Shown piece by piece: positions 44,512 through 58,549 of a stretch of 64,000 bases of DNA. Each line of letters opens with the position of its first letter. Position 1 is the first letter of the stretch. The DNA is from Axinella damicornis (Eukaryota > Porifera > Demospongiae > Axinellida > Axinellidae): contig OZ007508.1 in the NCBI GenBank assembly GCA_963931865.1, positions 11,716,781 to 11,780,780 on the forward strand. Reading direction: 5' to 3'. The notes beneath the pieces are model-generated. The model was not told the DNA's origin and did not search any database. It was given only the letters and a program-made list of their open reading frames with translations. The translations under genes were made by a program, and so were the position numbers.

Positions 44512-46561
44512 TGCTGCTATTACTGTTTCTTCAGGTACATGAATGTACTATCGGTGGGCACGAGCACCGGCAAGCCAGACGAGGGGAGCTAGGAGGAAGC
44601 AGATTTTTGACTCCCTTTGTACAGCATTATTAGGTCTGAATCCCTCTGTTTATGATACTCATATGAGATTTTAACGCGTGGATTAGTTGTACCAATTTGA
44701 AGGCTGGCTAACTGTGTGACCCTTTTCATTACATCAAGTTGTACAATCCACAACTCATGTCAGCTAGCCCTAGCAGCTGTTAACTTACTGATGTTGCATT
44801 CATGTCTAATTCATCACAATTAGCTGTGCTAATTAATGTTAATTCTGTTGTACCCTTTGGCTAATTCTGGCCACAATGGCTAGCACCTAGAATTTGCCCA
44901 ATCCTCATTATACCGATCCGGAAACCCATGGCAGGAAATTAAGGCTCGTCTGGTGGTATATGCCATGGCGGACTTTGATAATGCCAAGGCAATGATTGAG
45001 ACCACTGTATGGGACTCCCGAACTACAGAGGATGTCCAATGTACAACCATGTGTCGTTGACAGGCATGCAAGATTATGGCATCCCAAGATGTTCTCCTCC
45101 TATATAACAGGTGTAACCTGCTTGATCTCTTCAAAAGGGCCAGATGATAAAGTGGTCATAAAACGTACAAGAGGATCGATGCAATATTGGAATAGATTTT
45201 TTGTCTCTGATTTATATAGCACTGTCTTGTACTGTAACATTGTTGAGTCTTCAGTTCTAGCTGGTACAGCCTCAATCTGAAGTGCATGCAGCTTGCATAT
45301 GTTCAACTTCCATACTGGCACTATAATTATAAAGCAGTAGATCAATAATTTGCATCATTAATCCCCCCCCCCCCCCCCCCCGAGGCAAGCAGATATGTGC
45401 TTTGAACTTACTACACTGACGGCGGCTAATCAGATGCCCCTGCTACTATACTGTACGTCTGTGCATGCAGCTATATACCCTTAATCGTTAATGCTTGATG
45501 TTATACCGGTACACTAGCAGACTGCAGGCCTAGTTGACACTTGATAACATATAAATATGCGTACAGCATCTATAAAATAATATAGCTTGTGTGACCTCCT
45601 GCATGTACAAGGTGCAAGGCCATGAAAGTGTCATAATATATCAAAGCTGTACACAAACAACCATGATTCAAAGCGATCACTGGAGATTGTCCAAGTGTTC
45701 CAGAAGGTTCTCACAATACCTGCAGATAAGGAAAAATAGGAGTAGACATCCTGGAGGGAAGGTGGTGTGCATGGTAGCAGCTGCACAAGTAAATGTATAC
45801 CAACGAGGCCAGACCTACTTGATGTTACGTATGTTGCTTAATTGAAAATAGACCTGGGTGGCCGGTAAAATGCCTCAAGAACTGCCAGTATCATTTTCAT
45901 GGCTATTGCCCGAGCCCACCTCCTCTCGTGTCAGGTTCAGAACACAAGCTTACTGGAACATTCAGCTGCACTTCGTGGCGACGCTTGTTGTCCTCGAGGT
46001 GCATGTGAGCATGAAATCAATTATTTTATTTTAAATGGGAAAAAACCATCAGCGTATACATTTGGTGATACACACTCCCTAGTCTATTGAAGGTGTAGAG
46101 AGAATGTGGTGCATGTGTACCAATGCAATTTCGGGAAACATGCATGATCAACGGGTGCATGGCCTCTTACATTGTACCCGTCAATGTAGGTTTTCTAATA
46201 TGCGTCGTTCCCAGAGTACATGTATGCAAATACGGCAGGGTATTTGTGTACATGTATATACTGCAAGCGATCAAATTTTGGTGGCGGGAATGGCCTGGGA
46301 ATGAGGCTAGATTTTCTAGGCCTTATCAAAGATGTATGAATGCATGGAAAATATTGCACCAAGATCAGTCCCTTCACACATGTACATATTCATGCACCCA
46401 ATAGATTTTCAGTGACCACTTAAAGTTTATTGATCAACAACTAGTAATAGGCTTAATTGAGAGGCATTAATGGACATATCTCTTAGGAATGATCTGGGAA
46501 TGAGGCTATACATAGAAAACCTGCATTGCAATCAAAGCTACTGTAGACGGTCATGCACACA

Positions 46562-46720
46562 CTAGTTGGATCCTGCATTTCCCAATGTTTCAGTGACATC
46601 AGTGTCACACCAACACCTGTACCTGGAAGTCCTGTGTTTGTGTTTCACTCCCTCCACCTGCTGTCTGAGGAGGGTGCTGTTCAATCCGGCAGCTTGCTTC
46701 AGCACTGACAGCACAGCTTC
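46562..46720 (-). CDS. DNAAF5: DNAAF5 last exon
   Basis: After CCTCCACAG it encodes EAVLSVLKQAAGLNSTLLRQ, QVEGVKHKHRTSRYR and a Cys/Trp-containing tail ending AGSN before TAG. Confidence 0.9.
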   Translation of the reverse strand, partial: EAVLSVLKQAAGLNSTLLRQQVEGVKHKHRTSRYRCWCDTDVTETLGNAGSN

Positions 46721-49700
46721 CTGTGGAGGTGGGAGTGGGCATACGAACATCAAACCAAGTGGAATGGAATTGCCTTCTCTCCATGACGTCAGACTCCTGA
46801 CCACACATTATTGTTTACACAATGTAATTGTCCAGATTGTTGTTTTTGTAACGCACATTACCATGTTCTGTTGTACCCTGCATGACTACAATTATTGCCT
46901 GTATGCTGCATGTTGTACACCTTGAGGAAGACCTACCCAAGTTGAAACACTGTGTGATTAAAATTATTGCACCTCGGTCATCTGACTACTCCTACCTACT
47001 ATGTACTATAGTCGAGCTCAGCAAGCCAGTCGTTGTTCGGCACCCTCCCCCCTACTTTATTCACAAGGGGAATGGAACTTGACCATACGACCATTAAACC
47101 AAGTGGAATGGAACTTGACCCAGCGACCATTAAACCAAGTGCGATAGAATGTGACCATACGACAATCAAACTAAGTGGAATGGAAGTCGTACAACCATCG
47201 GAATGGAACTAACAAACACCTCGCGTGGTAAGGTGTACGAATCTTTAAATGGGAAAGAGGCTGAGCAGTAAGCAACACTCATCGATGAATACAGACAAAC
47301 ACCATTCTGGGTTTCATACAGGACTTCAGGTTAGGGGGTGAAACAGTGCACTAGCTATGCCCTCCTCCCTTCCCAGAGAATTTCACTTTCTCTGAAGTTG
47401 ATTCTAAAGCCACTTTTGATGTATTGAACTGTTTGTTACAGTCATGTACATTTGATTTTGACACAAAAATCTGGTCTGAAATCCTAGGTGGGAGGGAACT
47501 TAGGATAGGGGAGAGGGGTAATTACATGAACAGTACTCTGATAACCTATTCCCCACCTGGATTTCAACAGAGGGGTCATCCAGATGTATTAGAAGTCCCT
47601 TGTAGACAGCTTCAATGTGTGCCCTGTACAAACCTCTGTCGTAGTTGTCTGGAAAAGCACTGTGAAATGATACGGAAAGCATTAGTGCCAGGCAGCTGTT
47701 CAACAAAGAGATACATACACCTCTGGTGGCCTACTACCACTGGACTGGTCGACTGAACTACTAGACTGATTATTTTTGACAGTTTAGTCGGGGATCGAGT
47801 CAGTATTAATTTATTAATAATTGAAGCCCTTGGACATGATGGATTTCGGGACAATCAATAGCTTTCATGCAATGATCAATTTGACCCTCGAAGGTGACCA
47901 CTTCAGCATGTGCATGAGGTCTATAGGGATCGTAACATACTACGTTTTGCACTCACTCGGTGTATGCTTCCAGAGTTCTAGTGAGAGCAATCCTGACCTC
48001 ATCGCTGCTATCGTCCAGCCTCTTGAGGAGATCACAGTACATTGAGTGTAGCTTGTCCACTGTATACATGATACATGAAGACAAAGCATGAGTGATAGTA
48101 CTTACATAGCTTACTAGCTACAGTATCATGTTCTGTTCCTAGTATAATGTGTTTCAGTTTTTATTTTGTTACCCCTGACGGGTTTACCATAATGGTGTCT
48201 AACGACTAGACTCATTCCCACCTCTGGTCTTTGATTGCTTGCAGAATATTTCCATCAGACTGGAGGTGGGAACAGCCTGGGAACGAAGCTAGCTAACAAG
48301 GGCTTGGAGAAGGCAGAGCCTATTTACCAGAGGCAACATCTCTTCTCAATTTTTTGGGGAGGGCTGAGTGCACCATGACTACGGAAACATGTTGCATAGT
48401 GGGACAAGAACCTTGAACCTTGAGACCCACAGTCCAGTACTTTAACCACACCTTGCGTACCGATCTTAAAGACATAGAATTCAAAATGCAGTACAAATGA
48501 TTTGCAGACAGTAATCAGCTATGTGCTGGTCTTACCATCGAGAGTGGCCGGTCTCTCCAGCAGGATCAGCCGTAACACCTTACAGGAGACCAGTCGTGTG
48601 GACTGATTGTCGTCGTCTAGGCAGGAGATGACCTGGTGGTGGAGAGGATTGTGTGTACACTGTTGGAGACTGCCAGGCTGCACACTCTGCTTGTATAACC
48701 TCGTTCCCAGGTCGCACAGTTGCATGAAGAACAGTGTGGACCTGGGAACGGGGCTATTGCCAAGGAGCTCTGGTACTACTGATGTTGATTGCGCGATTAT
48801 ACTTCAGAATTCAGAATTCAGTACATGTACTTTTCACTATAAGAAGGCGTCATAAGCATGTTGACAACAGTGTAGCTACATGTAGTCAGATCTCACAATT
48901 ATTCTGCAAAAATATACAGTGACTAGGTCTGAAACTTCATCAGACACTCGTAAATATTGGCTACACATTCGTAACAAAAACTATGTATCAGTACAAACAC
49001 TCTTGGTACAAATGAATGTGTGGATGTAATGCCGGACATCCTGGCACATGCCCCCTCCTATTCGAGCAGAAACTGTCTGGTGTCTGGAATACATTGTGAG
49101 TCCTGCTAGTATTCCCAGGACATTCGTATTTACTTTTGATTTGATAACCGAGGAATGCCACATTTCCAATACACAAAAAGGTTTTCATGCAGGTCCAGGG
49201 GCGGCCCATTAACAGGGGGTGGTGATATGACATCATCACTGAACTCGATTGAGTTACCATAAATGGCATTGTGCAAACGTGTTATTCGGGAAGGGCAAAG
49301 TGTAAATTCCTTCCTTCAACAGAAGAACCAAGGGCTTTAGTGGCACTAGAGAGTCTCACTCTACCAGCGCACCACCGCACACCCTGGTCTGAAAGTGGAG
49401 GAAAGATGCCTAGCCTTGTTCCAGTTGAATCGCCAGCGTGCAATCACACATACTTTTATTTACATCACGTTCACGACTGGAAGTATGAAAATGGCGGAAT
49501 GCACGTGGAGACACCATCCTCAGTTCGAGGTTGTCAGAGCCGCATGTAGGGCTGATATCGAAGCTTTACCGGAGCTGATGGGACTTCTTATGGATAAGTA
49601 AAGGTACTTATTGTTTTATAACAAAGAATAACTAGCCACAGTAACAAAAGGGGGGTACAATTTGCCCAGTGGGAGTTAGACAAATACTGGGTATCCAGAA

Positions 49701-52700
49701 AGGAACTAAGAAACGAACAGCGCTTGGACATGGTACACAAGAGTTATGCATATCCGGCAGTAGCTAATGAATCAGAGAGTTGCTGGAGATTAATCAACTT
49801 GCATTGCATAATCAGGGCAGGCTTTGTGCATGCTCACTGCGTGCTTTGTTCGGGCATCTTTGTCAGTCACTATAGCTATATAGAGCGGCTGCGTTTGATG
49901 TCACCGACCGTAAATCAACCGAAATGCCCTCCGTTATATTCCTCATAAGACTGCATGTAATTATACAGTGATCTTAGAAACGCAAGCAGCTCGGAGTACT
50001 ACTGTGTCAACTGTCGCTGTAGCGCAGTTACCATGCCGATCAGATCGAACAGCTACGCGACCTTGAATACAAGTGAGCTGGTAGTTTCCGTCCAGCTGCC
50101 ATTGAACTCCATGTTCTTTTGTCATGCGGAAGTACTCAGTCACGTGGTTTTTGTGACGTCATAGAGCGTCAATGCAGCCGCTCTATTTGCACTTGTGTCT
50201 GCTTCAAATGTTTTCCCGCCCATAATTATACCCAACCACGACAGATTACAATCTGCAACACAGGTATTGATCTGAGCAGGATCAATACCTGGAGGCTTCA
50301 CCCCGAGTAATATACCCGCAAGCTTCAGACATTAATGGTAACCATTTGGTTGAGCAGGGCTTCCCAGGGAGACCAGCTATTCATATTGCTAATGGGACAT
50401 ATTATAGTCAATCAATCTAATATCATCTCTTCTGTGTCACTCTCTGAGCCAAATACAATGTCCATAATCTCGTCCACTCCTTCATCATTTATCTCTGGTT
50501 GGTCATCCTCATCACTGTCATCCACGTACTCCTCTGTGGCTTGATGATGATCCTGATCCTCAACCTCCACCTGATGAATCTCTTCGTCCACATTCTGGCT
50601 GGACCGGTGAACTGGCATGTTCTGGCAGTTCAGACAGTGGCATCCAGGTCCACATCCTTGTAGATGCCTCTTGCACTTCCTGTTTTGCATTTGCAGCCAT
50701 TGAGCACATACTGTAACCATTCTCTCGTCTTAGCCTGGTTCTCTGGAGTTTCCCACTCAATTTCAAGCCTGCCATCATTCTTCTTCCATCCAAAGTGGTC
50801 CAGTGCTGTAAAAGTATGTCATGTGTGTTAATGCCGATAACACCACGTACATTCTGTGTGTGTACTTAGATGTGCATGTATGCATAATCATAATCAACAC
50901 CTAATGTTACACGTTACCTGGCATGTCAATTTCATTCTGGGTAGCCTGATTCCACATCCCCATCACCCACAGGCATCTGCTCCAGTGAAGTTTGAGCGCT
51001 TCTGTGGATGGCATGTTCTCCGTATCTGTTCGTAACCAGACAGTCCTTCGGATGATTGCAAGCCACTTGTTGTGTTTCTCAAGCACTGTTTCTCCAGTCA
51101 CGGAATGGTAGAGGGCTACAGGGGAGGTAAGCTCGAAGCCAGAAACATGCGCCCTAAAGTATGTGCAGCCAACTAACCTATAGAAGGAGAGAAGGGCGTC
51201 AGACTCAACATTGAGTCCAATTTCCCCTATACTACCTGGTTGTGGATTGTTGCTGCCAGCGATGAAGGCTGCATACTGGTAGAATGTTGTTAGGAAGCTT
51301 ATTTTTCCATGCCGACGAAGAAAGAGATGTAGTCACAGAGCTTGTGGGCATTGTGGTCGTGGGATCCCGTGGAGATCTGGGTCTGAATGCAAGGCTTGCA
51401 GCAAGCAATTTAGATGTAGAAACTTTGACCCTTTTTTCAGCGATTTGCTGAGTTGCACCACGATTTCACTTTCTGGTTGCTGCTTTCGTGCCCACATTTT
51501 GTGATTTCTTTTCATGCCGCCCTGCAAAATACACCAGGCTACCTGTGCAACAAGTCAAAACACGTGAGAAACAATTTCCCTTCGTAAAATTTGACGCAAG
51601 GTATAAGGCCTCATTAGTCTGTGGTTAATTGAATTTGTAACACGTTTACATGTACCGCTTCTGCTATGAATAATGTTATTGTTTTATGTAAACAATCTGT
51701 TACAAATTCAATTAACCACAGACTAATGAGGCCTTATACCTTGCGTCAAATTTTACGAAGGGAAATTGTTTCTCACGTGTTTTGACTTGTTGCACGGGTA
51801 GCCTGGTGTATTTTGCGTTGGTCGGTAGGTCACGTTCAGTGATGCTGCCAACATTTGGAAACATGCTGACATTTGCAAATGCCTCATCCGCAAACTGCTT
51901 TCGTACCATTGGTAATAACACAGCTTCATTGGATATTTCATGCACTCACCAACATTCTTTCCTACCAAGCATGCAACGTACTCAAGGTAGTTGCCAAGAG
52001 TGGCACTGTCTCGGCTACAAGGTAGGCACTGGCTTCCAATGAAAGAGAAGAAAGCTGCTTGTCAATGACAGCATTTCTCTGTTCGTTGGATGGACTTGGG
52101 GTTAGAGGTTTAGCTTTTTGGAGGTTCCTCAGAATCACCTTGAAGTGTTTATAACAAGCTGTGCATACCAGGCTTTCAGCAGTGAGGTGACAGGGATCAC
52201 CCCTGACGATAGTGAGGTAGGTGTTAATGGAGTTGGGCTCTGGACAATGCCTGTTGCATCGCTCACCTTTCCTCAGTTTACCGCCACAGGATTCACAGGC
52301 AGCTGAGAGTGTGAGTTGACTGTACAGGTAATTGTAGTGTGCTTGGCACAGGTTGATGGAGCTGCCATCCTCCTCCACGTTAAACGCAACTATAGGCTTC
52401 CCTACTACTTGCTCAATTTCTGCTGCTGTGGCAATACGGGTACACTTGTGTATGCTATGCTCACAACCTTGCACGCCGCACCTGCCTCTACTCTGACTAG
52501 ACCACTGTTTCCAACGTGGTCGGAAGTTCGGATTGCCAACATTTCTGTTTAGTTGTTTACAGCATGCATAGCATATACAAGTTGACTTGTCAACTTAGCC
52601 ATGCTGTCTAAACAACACGAGCATGCTAATAGAAGTCCTTCAGCATTACAAACGGCAAATGTTTTGCTGTGACCTTTATGCTGTCTAGTTAGCTACCACT

Positions 52701-55546
52701 ACAAGCACTGAAATTGCGTGCAATTCAGTCCCTCATATCTCCAAAGCACAGAGTGGGACACAGGCATACATTATTTTCCTTGAAAGTACAATTTACCATT
52801 CCTTTGCCTGAATCTCCAGGAAGCTGGAAATGGCCCCAGGTCAAGTTCAGCTTCCCCAAAACTCTCTCTCCTGGCTTCTCTTAGTTGTAACTTTGGCATC
52901 CAAGCTGCTAGAGACCTCCAACTTGCACTAATATGAAGTGCAGCTGCGCCTGCGTGCGTGTGCACTGCGTGGGGGATCTCAAGTTGCTTCCTTTTTAAGC
53001 GCGGTGACGTTTTGTAATCCAAGCAGCTCGGGTCAAAGGTCAATTTCAGCGACGCGCTCCGTACACGCGTAGCAAATAATTCAGTATGCACGGGTATGTA
53101 CTTCCGGTACGCTGGCGATTCGACTGGTTCCCAGGCCTCTGCGTCCAGCTTTTGTTGCTTGCAGCATGGAGGGCTGGGAACGAGGCTAGAGATACCTGCA
53201 TCCCTTATGAAATTTTGCAAAGGCCACAACAAATGTTTACTCAAGGAGTGTCAGCACTCCCCTTTTGTTCCGTAGAGGATTGGACTTGCAGCCACTGATG
53301 AAGCGTGGCAGTAGAATGGTCTGAGGTAGGACCGGGGCAGAGCTCACCTTGGGGAGGAGGTCTGCAAGGAGCTGGTTGAGTTGTTCTACAGTGAGTAGCC
53401 TGCCACGAAGGAGGGCTTGCAGACATGTCATGGCAGCAGTGCGGATGGCCGCTGCAGTCCTACAGAGGGAAACATTATACTGTAGAACTGGTTTGATCAT
53501 GGGGCTGAGCGATTGTGGATCCAATATCATGATTATTGTATCCATATAATTGATTATATCACAATTTGAATGAGACCTGCATACACCATTCAAGTCACAA
53601 GGCTACTGGAATTAGCTACACACAGTGCTTATGTATTTATAGCCCTAATTATTGTATGCTAAGTATATTCATGAAAACCCATAAGCACTTTTGCATGTGA
53701 GGCTAATTAACATGCTGCAATCACCCTCGCGATGGCTGCAATCGACGGTGCACCATCACGATGCTCATGCAGAGATAATCACGATTAATCGCATAATCGA
53801 AATAGTCACTCAGCCCTATTCCATCATGAAAAAACCTCCACCTACTGCTTCCTTCGATCACTGGTTGTAGCCTCGTTCCAAGGCCCCAGTACGGAAAAAC
53901 AATTTTTGGATGGGGCCTGGGAACGAGGCTACACTGGTTGGGCTCCAAACTAAAAAAGGCTCTGACTGTTCCATGTGCTAGGGAATGTTAGCCTTGCTCC
54001 CAGGCCTCCACTCAATTATATCCATGGAGAGAAATCGTCTCTCCATGGCTATGAGATAAAATCTGCCTGGGAGGGAAATGTTTGCAAGTGCATTCATCAA
54101 CTTCCAATATGCACACGTATGGTGTAAACTATGACAGAGTGGCTACTGAGTATCTTTACCTTCCTCCTCTCCACACAGAGTTTGGGAGGATGATGTCGGA
54201 AACTACACGGCCAGCAAATGGGGAGAACTGCTGCTGAGAGTCCACTGTTGAGGGGGCATCCAGCAACAGGCGGATCAGTAGAGTGATGAAACTACAGTGG
54301 GAAATTTATCCACAGTTACAGTAACCATGCTAGTAATTCATAGCCCCCAAACCTGCTAGCCGCTAGCCCCCAAACATGCTAGTAATTTACAGCCCCCAAA
54401 TATGCTAGCCCCCAAATATGCTAGCCCCCAAATATGCTAGTAATTTACAGCCCCCAAATATGCTAGCCCCCAAACATGCTAGTAATTTACAGCCCCCAAA
54501 TATGCTAGTAATTTACAGCCCCCAAACATGCTAGTCATTTACAGCCCCCAAACATGCTAGTAATTTACAGCCCCCAAATATGCTAGCCCCCAAATATGCT
54601 AGTAATTTACAGCCCCCAAATATGCTAGCCCCCAAACATGCTAGTAATTTACAGCCCCCAAACATGCTAGTAATTTACAGCCCCCAAATATGCTAGTAAT
54701 TTACAGCCCCCAAATATGCTAGCCCCCAAACATGCTAGTAATTTACAGCCCCCAAACATGCTAGTAATTTACAGCCCCCAAACATGCTAGTAATTTACAG
54801 CCCCCAAATATGCTAGTAATTTACAGCCCCCAAACATGCTAGTCATTTACAGCCCCCAAACATGCTAGTCATTTACAGCCCCCAAACATGCTAGTAATTT
54901 ACAGCCCCCAAACATGCTAGTAATTTACAGCCCCCAAACATGCTAGTCATTTACAGCCCCCAAACATGCTAGTCATTTACAGCCCCCAAACATGCTAGTC
55001 ATTTACAGCCACTAGTAATTCACAGCCCCCCAAACACGCGAGTAATTTACAGCTCCCCAAACATGTTAATAATTTACAGCCCCCCAAACATGCTAGTGTT
55101 TTACAGTCCCGCAAACAAGCTAGTAATTCCCAGCCCCAAAGAAAATAAAACCCACCCTAGGGTGCAGCCTACTCCCTCAGGTAACCACAGACAGACGTAA
55201 TATTATTCACAAACTATGCGACATAAATGGACCTTTCAGCTATAATGATTGTTACATACTGTAATCTCATCTCAGGGTCATTGTCAGGGCTGAGGCAAGA
55301 GGTCAGAATGGGGATGACATCATCCAGCAGCTGGCCAATCACAGGCCCCGCTCCAGACAGCAGGCTGCTGAACAGGGCACAGTCCGGAGAGCGCACACTC
55401 CAGCTCTTGTAGCCATCCTGGGTAGACCGATTGCAGTGTGACCTCACAAGCATGCAATCACTCGATCATTTTCAACATACATGCAAAATACCTGGTACGT
55501 ATCAGTGAAATTGGACTCACACATTCACTAACTGCTAGAAAGCAGA

Positions 55547-55581
<35 letters not shown>

Positions 55582-58508
55582 CTCCAACCCCGATCCACCT
55601 AACATCCATGCAGATCGTCCTTGATAATGGACCATTCATAAATGACAACTTGTGGTGACTGTGTGTGGAAAAGTGGGGAGGGCCTGGTAAGTTTCCTTTC
55701 ATGTGAGCATGACGTACTCCACAAATGGCACAACCAAGATGCTATGTTTTGTGCGTTGTTCAACCATCTACATGTTCAACGCTCAGTGTGTAAGACAGTC
55801 ACTGCCGCTAGCTAGATACACATGGTATGTTACCTGGTACCTTTGCTCTTCTTGCTGTTCTGAGCCCCAGTACGCCCACCCTCATTTCACAAATGTAGGT
55901 CTTCTACCCTTGACGTCACTCATGTGATAAACCTTCCAGGCCCTCTCCTGCTTAATCGTATGGCATGCAAGCAAGCGACAGATAGCTGGGCAGGATGAGG
56001 GTAGGTGTCTGTCCATCAAATAAAGCATATTGCCTGTCAGCTAGTCGCCTCTAACTTCAGTAATGTCTAGCTAGCAATATCCATTCCCAGTATTCTTTCC
56101 AAGTAATCTTTAGTAATCTCTAGTAATCTCCAGTAATCTCTAGTAAACTTGGCACAGATTTCACAACAAACTGCAATGGACACAAAATCGATGGTCTCCA
56201 TCTCCTACGTAAGTATGCATGGTAAACATGTTGACTGTACATCCCATAACATTACAGTGTACTACAATGGATGCTACGGTGTAACAAGGACACACCCACC
56301 TTCATCCCATGGAGGATGTCTCTTGCATGGGCCTGATAGAGGCCCTGTGTGGTCTCCATGCCCTGAGTGTGGGCCAGTAGCTCAAAGCCACCCTTCAACC
56401 TGGTGGGAAATTTGTGCATAATTATTTACAACCAATACAGTGCTAGCATGGCCTATGCCATAGCACATGGCATACCATAACCATAACATTACGCCAATCT
56501 GAAGGACTGCTTTCGTGGGATTTATCTGGAAAATCAATATGCTTGTTTCGGTACAATCTTGAACTGTGTCTAGGCAAAGCAGATTCCCAGTATTCTACAT
56601 CTAGACAAAGTCCAGAATGGGCTGGAACACAGCATGTTGGTACATGTAGTTAGACTTTTCTAGAAAACCTGCAAAAGCAATGCTCCACGACATATATAAT
56701 AGCAGGCCGACCCTGAAAGACTGGCTGTAAAGGATTCAGATTAACATTGACATGACACGACCTGAAGGACTGCTCCGCAAGCACCCACAATCAAAGGAAC
56801 TCAACAGTGAACCTGGTTCCGGCATACACAGAGTTTTACTTCTAAGGTCCATCACACCTCCAGGTCCATGTGGAGGCAGCTACATGCTGATGTTGGGATG
56901 ACTTGGGAACATGGCTAAACCCTTCCACTTCCCGTTGTTGTGGCAACAGCCCTTCAGTATCCAGTCCATTAGCTACCATGCACATAAGGCCAGGGGCGGA
57001 TGGCGGATACAGGATTTGTGAAAGGGGGGGGGGGGGGGGGGGGGGGGGTGGGGGGGGGGGGGGGCACTATATATTACATGCTGCCGGAGGCAGTGCATAG
57101 AGGTGTGTAGTGCCAGTCCGCAGCAAAGCGCGGAAATTTTTTTTCGCCTTCATTTTTCAGTTATCAGGATGGGGTCTCGTGGCACCTTCGTGGCTTTGCA
57201 CTGCAAGTTTTCCAGATGTACGAGGATTGCTGGTCCCTGGCCATGGGCCGCCATGTGCTTATTCTTGCTCAAGTGCCACGTGCTAGCTATATAGGATATG
57301 CTGTATTCTGTATATATTATGGTGGGTGTGGTCGACTCAGCGCTCACTCAATCGTACTTGTATACGTAGCTAGCTAGCTACATAGCTGCTTGTATGAGTG
57401 AGTTCAGCAGTGTTGACTGCCGATTTCCATAGGTAAGTTATATTCCAGAGTAGAGACCTACCTAGTGTACAGTAGTCAGAAATATTTAGCTAGCTGTGTG
57501 CCTGTGTGTCAGTTCAAGCCTCGCTCACGCTCGCCGAGGGGGGGGGGGGAATGGGCCCTGTGTCCCCCCCCCCCCTGGATCTGCCCTTGTAAGGCTGTAT
57601 ATACAAATGTAGCTCACATATGGAGAAAATTGGATGAGTCACTATATCCTCATCCTAGGCAATACAGTCATTGACAATTGGTAGAAGGAAGTAAACTGAG
57701 ATCAGTTGGTAGAAAACTCGAACCAGCCAAATGGATGATGAACTGATCTACTCAGCCAGCTAGTGCACCCACAGCAGAAGACAGTGTATTGGTTATTGCA
57801 CTCAAGTAGGTCTCTTAGCTGTTTTAGAGACATGAGGGATGTATGCTACATGTACCTATACTTGCGGAAGGCAAAGCACGAGGTGATTATACATGCAGGT
57901 GCATCTCTAAACAACTAAGAGACTGCTTAGACTATGGGTTATGTCAAAAGTTATATCTTTCAGTTTCAAATACTGATGAGCTGTCTATTGGATTTTAGAG
58001 ACCTCATTAAGTTCAAAGGATCAAAGTGCATTCGCCATACCACAGTCTAAGTCCTGTATGTACCTCAAGCATGAGCTCTGTCATGCAATACTGCACACGT
58101 ACCTGGAGTGTGAGCTCTGTCATGCAATACTGCACACGTACCTGGAGTGTGAGCTCTGTCATGCAATACTGCACACGAACCTGAAGCGTGAGCTCTGCCA
58201 TGCAATACTGCACACATACCTGAAGCGTGAGCTCTGCCATTGTGTTTGGAGGCTGCTACCCTGAGTAGCACAGTGAACGCCTTGAGGCTGTGCTGGGGGT
58301 GGGTTTCCATGGTGACCCTTGTGGCAGCAGTCACACAGTGAAGTAGTTGCCGAAGGAGGGGGAGGTGCTCGGATTGGCTCACCTCTGGCTCAGCCAGGCA
58401 TCCGATAATGGCCTTAGGGAAGAGAAGAGACCAGGAGATCTTAATACTACATGTGTAAGTGATAGTACAAGAAGCCTCATTCTGCCATTCCAATACCAAT
58501 GCTTCCCT

Positions 58509-58549
<41 letters not shown>

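Larger units (their letters stand above)
40563..48300. repeat. Segmental duplication, copy B
   Basis: It opens with a degenerate copy of membrane-protein exon 2 (ggagaaatggctgaacaaca then gtaagta). It continues through the ggggtccac intron, the 94-bp TAGTCTC element with gggacaggc flanks, an LTR element insertion, a broken exon 4 copy at about 44535, and ends with the three intact terminal DNAAF5 exons. Order matches copy A. Confidence 0.8.

Noticed and set aside
52771..53244. 157-codon minus-strand frame
   Set aside because: No domain, no family likeness, includes a TIR-like fragment (gggctgggaacgaggcta); probably chance in GC-rich intron DNA.
54320..55140. Regular repeats resembling a CRISPR array
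   Set aside because: Units are contiguous 16- and 26-bp copies with no unique spacers, inside an intron of an animal gene.
58013..58240. 75-codon frame (AELTLQV repeats) as a separate gene
   Set aside because: It is the DNAAF5 donor array read in another frame; no independent promoter or partner exon.
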